This document shows positions 60,123 through 64,000 of a stretch of 64,000 nucleotides of DNA, piece by piece. Each line of letters starts with the position of its first letter. The first letter of the stretch is position 1. This DNA is from Canna indica. Lineage: Eukaryota; Streptophyta; Magnoliopsida; Zingiberales; Cannaceae. Made by a program: the position numbers and the translations under genes. The stretch is taken from contig CP136898.1 of NCBI GenBank assembly GCA_034359265.1, forward strand, positions 54,053,501 to 54,117,500, read 5' to 3'. Under the pieces are notes generated by a model, which made no database searches, was not told where the DNA came from, and was given only the letters and a program-made list of their open reading frames with translations.

Positions 60123-63100
60123 TTGCTGGGCGTTTCGAGCCGATACCCCGAAGTTCAATTAGTCGGCTTCGTTCAAGATTCTATTCGAAAAAATCTTGCA
60201 ATTCATTGCATTAATCTATCAAAAATAACTCGATTAACAAATTCTACCATCATAGTGAATGTTCTGGAGTCGGTCGGGACTCAGATTTCTGGTCATTTCG
60301 ATTCGATACCCCGAAGTTCAATCAGTCGGCTTCGTTCAAGATTCTATTCTAAAATTCTTGCAATTCTGTGCATCAGTCAGTCAAAAATAACTAGATTAAC
60401 AACTTATCCCATCACAGTGAATGTTCTGGAGTCGGTCGGGACTCAGATTGCTGGGCGTTTCCAGCCAATACCCCGAAATTCAATCAGTCGGCTTCGTTCA
60501 AGATTCTTTTCAAAAAATCTTGCAATTCTTTGCATTAGTCTATCAAAAATAACTCGATTAACAACTTCTCCCACCACAGTGAATGTTCTGGAATCGCCCG
60601 GGACTCAGATTTCTGGTCGTTTCGAGTCGATACCTGAAAGTTCAATCAGTAGGCTTCGTTCAGCATTCTGTTCGAAAAACTGTGTAATTCTTTGCATTAG
60701 TCTGTCAAAAATAACTCGATTAACAACTTATCCCATCACAGTGAATGTTCTGGAGTTGCTCGGGACTCAGATTGCTGGGCGTTTCGAGTCGATACCCCGA
60801 AGTTCAATCAGTCGGCTTCGTTCAAGATTCTATTCAAAATATCTTGCAATTCATTGCATTAGTCTATCAAAAATAACTCGATTAACAAATTCTCCCATCA
60901 TAGTGAATGTTCTGGAGTCGGTCGGGACTCAGATTTCTGGTCGTTTCGATTCGATACCCCGAAGTTCAATCAGTCGGCTTCGTTCAAGATTCTATTCTAA
61001 AATTCTTGCAATTCTTTGCATCAGTCAGTCAAAAATAACTCGATTAACAACTTATCCCATCACAGTGAATGTTCTGGAGTCGGTCGGGACTCAGATTGCT
61101 GGGCGTTTCCAGCCAATACCCCGAAATTCAATCAGTCGGCTTCGTTCAAGATTCTTTTCAAAAAATCTTGCAATTCTTTGCATTAGTCTATCAAAAATAA
61201 CTCGATTAACAACTTCTCCCATCACAGTGAATGTTCTGGAATCGCCCGGGACTCAGATTTCTGGTCGTTTCGAGTCGATACCTGAAAGTTCAATCAGTAG
61301 GCTTCGTTCAGCATTCTGTTCGAAAAATTGTGTAATTGTTTGCATTAGTTTGTCAAAAATAACTCGATTAACAACTTATCCCATCATAGTGAATGTTCTG
61401 GAGTTGCTCGGGACTCAGATTGCTGGGCGTTTCGAGCCGATACCCCGAAGTTCAATCAGTCGGCTTCGTTCAAGATTCTATTCGAAATATCTTGCAATTC
61501 TTTGCATTAGTCTGTCAAAAATAACTCGATTAACAACTTATCCCATCACAGTGAACGTTCTGGAGTCGGTCGGGACTCAGATTGCTGGGCGTTTCGAGCC
61601 GATACCCCGAAGTTCAATTAGTCGGCTTCGTTCAAGATTCTATTCGAAAAAATCTTGCAATTCTTTGCATTAGTTTGTCAAAAATAACTCGATTAACAAC
61701 TTCTCCCATAACAGTGAATGTTCTAGAATCGCCCGGGACTCAGATTTCTGGTCGTTTCGAGTCGATACCTGAAAGTTCAATCAGTAGGCTTCGTTCAGCA
61801 TTCTGTTCGAAAAATTGTGTAATTGTTTGCATTAGTTTGTCAAAAATAACTCGATTAACAACTTATCCCATCATAGTGAATGTTCTGGAGTTGCTCGGGA
61901 CTCAGATTGCTGGGCGTTTCGAGCCGATACCCCGAAGTTCAATCAGTCGGCTTCGTTCAAGATTCTATTCGAAATATCTTGCAATTCTTTGCATTAGTCT
62001 GTCAAAAATAACTCGATTAACAACTTATCCCATCACAGTGAACGTTCTGGAGTCGGTCGGGACTCAGATTGCTGGGCGTTTCGAGCCGATACCCCGAAGT
62101 TCAATTAGTCGGCTTCGTTCAAGATTCTATTCGAAAAAATCTTGCAATTCATTGCATTAATCTATCAAAAATAACTCGATTAACAAATTCTACCATCATA
62201 GTGAATGTTCTGGAGTCGGTCGGGACTCAGATTTCTGGTCATTTCGATTCGATACCCCGAAGTTCAATCAGTCGGCTTCGTTCAAGATTCTATTCTAAAA
62301 TTCTTGCAATTCTGTGCATCAGTCAGTCAAAAATAACTAGATTAACAACTTATCCCATCACAGTGAATGTTCTGGAGTCGGTCGGGACTCAGATTGCTGG
62401 GCGTTTCCAGCCAATACCCCGAAATTCAATCAGTCGGCTTCGTTCAAGATTCTTTTCAAAAAATCTTGCAATTCTTTGCATTAGTCTATCAAAAATAACT
62501 CGATTAACAACTTCTCCCACCACAGTGAATGTTCTGGAATCGCCCGGGACTCAGATTTCTGGTCGTTTCGAGTCGATACCTGAAAGTTCAATCAGTAGGC
62601 TTCGTTCAGCATTCTGTTCGAAAAACTGTGTAATTCTTTGCATTAGTCTGTCAAAAATAACTCGATTAACAACTTATCCCATCACAGTGAATGTTCTGGA
62701 GTTGCTCGGGACTCAGATTGCTGGGCGTTTCGAGTCGATACCCCGAAGTTCAATCAGTCGGCTTCGTTCAAGATTCTATTCAAAATATCTTGCAATTCAT
62801 TGCATTAGTCTATCAAAAATAACTCGATTAACAAATTCTCCCATCATAGTGAATGTTCTGGAGTCGGTCGGGACTCAGATTTCTGGTCGTTTCGATTCGA
62901 TACCCCGAAGTTCAATCAGTCGGCTTCGTTCAAGATTCTATTCTAAAATTCTTGCAATTCTTTGCATCAGTCAGTCAAAAATAACTCGATTAACAACTTA
63001 TCCCATCACAGTGAATGTTCTGGAGTCGGTCGGGACTCAGATTGCTGGGCGTTTCCAGCCAATACCCCGAAATTCAATCAGTCGGCTTCGTTCAAGATTC

Positions 63101-63689
63101 TTTTCAAAAAATCTTGCAATTCTTTGCATTAGTCTATCAAAAATAACTCGATTAACAACTTCTCCCATCACAGTGAATGTTCTGGAATCGCCCGGGACTC
63201 AGATTTCTGGTCGTTTCGAGTCGATACTTGAAAGTTCAATCAGTAGGCTTCGTTCAGTAATCTGTTCAAAAAACTGTGTAATTCTTTGCATTAGTCTGTC
63301 AAAAATAACTCGATTAATAACTTATCCCATCACAGTGAATGTTCTGGAGTTGCTCGGGACTCAGATTGCTGGGCGTTTCGAGCCGATACCCCGAAGTTCA
63401 ATCAGTCGGCTTCGTTCAAGATTCTATTCGAAATATTTTGCAATTCTTTGCATTAGTCTATCAAAAATAACTCGATTAACAAATTCTCCCATCACAGTGA
63501 ATGTTCTGGAGTCGGTCGAGACTCAGATTTCTGGTCGTTTCGAGTCGATACCCCGAAGTTCAATCAGTCGGCTTCGTTCAAGATTCTATTCGAAATATCT
63601 TGCAATTCTTTGCATTAGTCTGTCAAAAATAACTCGATTAACAACTTATCCCATCACAGTGAACGTTCTGGAGTCGGTCGGGACTCAGA
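60123..63689 (+). repeat. 9-mer, 3-mer and 10-mer HORs with a 1946-bp duplication
   Basis: f anchors are 60123, 61582, 62069 and 63690 (1459, 487 and 1621 bp). Private variants occur in pairs 1946 apart: cataacagtg and gttctagaatcg (59,76x/61,71x), attaatctatc (60,21x/62,16x), ttctaccatc, ggtcatttcgattc, ttctgtgcatc, aactagatt and tcccaccacag. The match spans roughly 59,700-61,275 against 61,646-63,221. It then ends as the second copy changes to gatacttgaaag and cagtaatctgttc. Confidence 0.82.
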
Positions 63690-64000
63690 TTGCTGGGCGT
63701 TTCGAGCCGATACCCCGAAGTTCAATTAGTCGGCTTCGTTCAAGATTCTATTCGAAAAAATCTTGCAATTCATTGCATTAGTCTATCAAAAATAACTCGA
63801 TTAACAAATTCTCCCATCATAGTGAATGTTCTGGAGTCGGTCGGGACTCAGATTTCTGGTCGTTTCGATTCGATACCCCGAAGTTCAATCAGTCGGCTTC
63901 GTTCAAGATTCTATTCTAAAATTCTTGCAATTCTTTGCATCAGTCAGTCAAAAATAACTCGATTAACAACTTATCCCATCACAGTGAATGTTCTGGAGTC
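63690..64000 (+). repeat. Start of a further HOR, cut by window end
   Basis: An f right half with gaaaaaatcttgcaattcattg is followed by a d monomer (cgattcgata, attctaaaattc, catcagtcagtc) and the beginning of an a monomer. This is the same start as the other domain C HORs. The preceding monomer (63,480-63,620) is a hybrid: d with gtcgagactc on the left, and a c-type tail (gaaatatcttgc) on the right. Confidence 0.8.

Larger units (their letters stand above)
1..64000 (+). repeat. Satellite DNA array, ~162-bp monomer, spans whole window
   Basis: The near-invariant block aaaaataactcgattaacaa recurs every 162 bases (163 in f monomers) from the first line to the last, for example at 11, 173 and 335. 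About 394 monomers fit. All are in the same orientation, and I found no foreign sequence between them. Both ends of the window lie inside monomers, so the array continues on both sides. Monomers fall into an R group and an E group and are ordered into higher-order repeats. Long uniform arrays of this unit size are typical of eukaryotic centromeric or pericentromeric heterochromatin; that location is inference. I do not recognise the family by name. Confidence 0.98.
52701..64000 (+). repeat. Domain C: A-like HORs (right flank)
   Basis: Domain C returns to the A-domain variants: f with gaaaaaatctt, d with cgattcgata, a with ccccgaaattc and attcttttc, and c with gtgcgttt. f anchors are at 53315, 54936, 56557, 58340, 60123, 61582, 62069 and 63690, giving HORs of 10, 10, 11, 11, 9, 3 and 10 monomers and an open end. 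It also shares the gtcgagactc d variant with the 10-mers of domain B, so it is related to both neighbours. Confidence 0.83.

Noticed and set aside
1..64000. CRISPR array
   Set aside because: There is no short repeat plus unique spacer pattern. The whole 162-bp unit is repeated and the variable parts are shared among many monomers.
1..64000. Bacterial or phage repeat-protein locus
   Set aside because: There are no promoters, ribosome-binding sites or non-repeat genes in 64 kb, and the HOR hierarchy with periodic one-base shifts is typical of eukaryotic satellites.

Overview
This window is satellite DNA from end to end. About 394 head-to-tail copies of one ~162-bp monomer fill it, all in the same orientation. 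I see no gene, RNA gene, transposable element or unique spacer. A hand count of one monomer gives 68 G+C in 162 bases (~42%). The size, the higher-order repeat (HOR) layering and the homogeneity are what is expected of a eukaryotic centromeric or pericentromeric array. I do not recognise the family. CpG is not depleted, which leans weakly towards a lineage with little germline DNA methylation (for example many insects), but the host cannot be named from the sequence.

Monomer types, named here for reference. R-group monomers carry ccccgaagttcaatcagtc: a (gcgtttccagcc), c (gagttgctcggg), d (tail catcagtcagtc) and f (163 bp, tail aattcattgcattagtcta). E-group monomers carry cctgaaagttcaatcagta plus a CCCGGG: b (agcaatctgttc) and e (agcattctgttc). 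The f monomer has one extra base in an A/T run and opens nearly every HOR, so HOR lengths are n x 162 + 1.

Layout. Domain A (1 to ~11,972) has long irregular HORs of 8, 16, 15, 12 and 8 monomers. Domain B (~11,973 to ~52,700) has short homogenised HORs: 4-mer f-d-a-b (649 bp), 5-mer f-d-a-b-c (811), 6-mer f-d-a-b-e-c (973) and 10-mer f-d-a-b-e-c-d-a-b-c (1621). These are stacked into 1784-bp (6+5) and 3405-bp super-repeats and into multi-kb segmental duplications. Domain C (~52,700 to 64,000) returns to A-like monomer variants in 10- and 11-mers. The order A, B, A-like is a symmetric, layered array with a younger core between older flanks.

Because 162 is a multiple of 3 and the monomer happens to lack stops in one frame on each strand, long open frames (up to ~900 codons forward, ~117 reverse) appear throughout. 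I call none of them genes. Each f monomer shifts the frame, stop mutations have been copied freely with their segments, and no gene structure surrounds them. The most testable biological idea is a perfect three-unit heat-shock-element match, GAAnnTTCnnGAA, in most E-group monomers.
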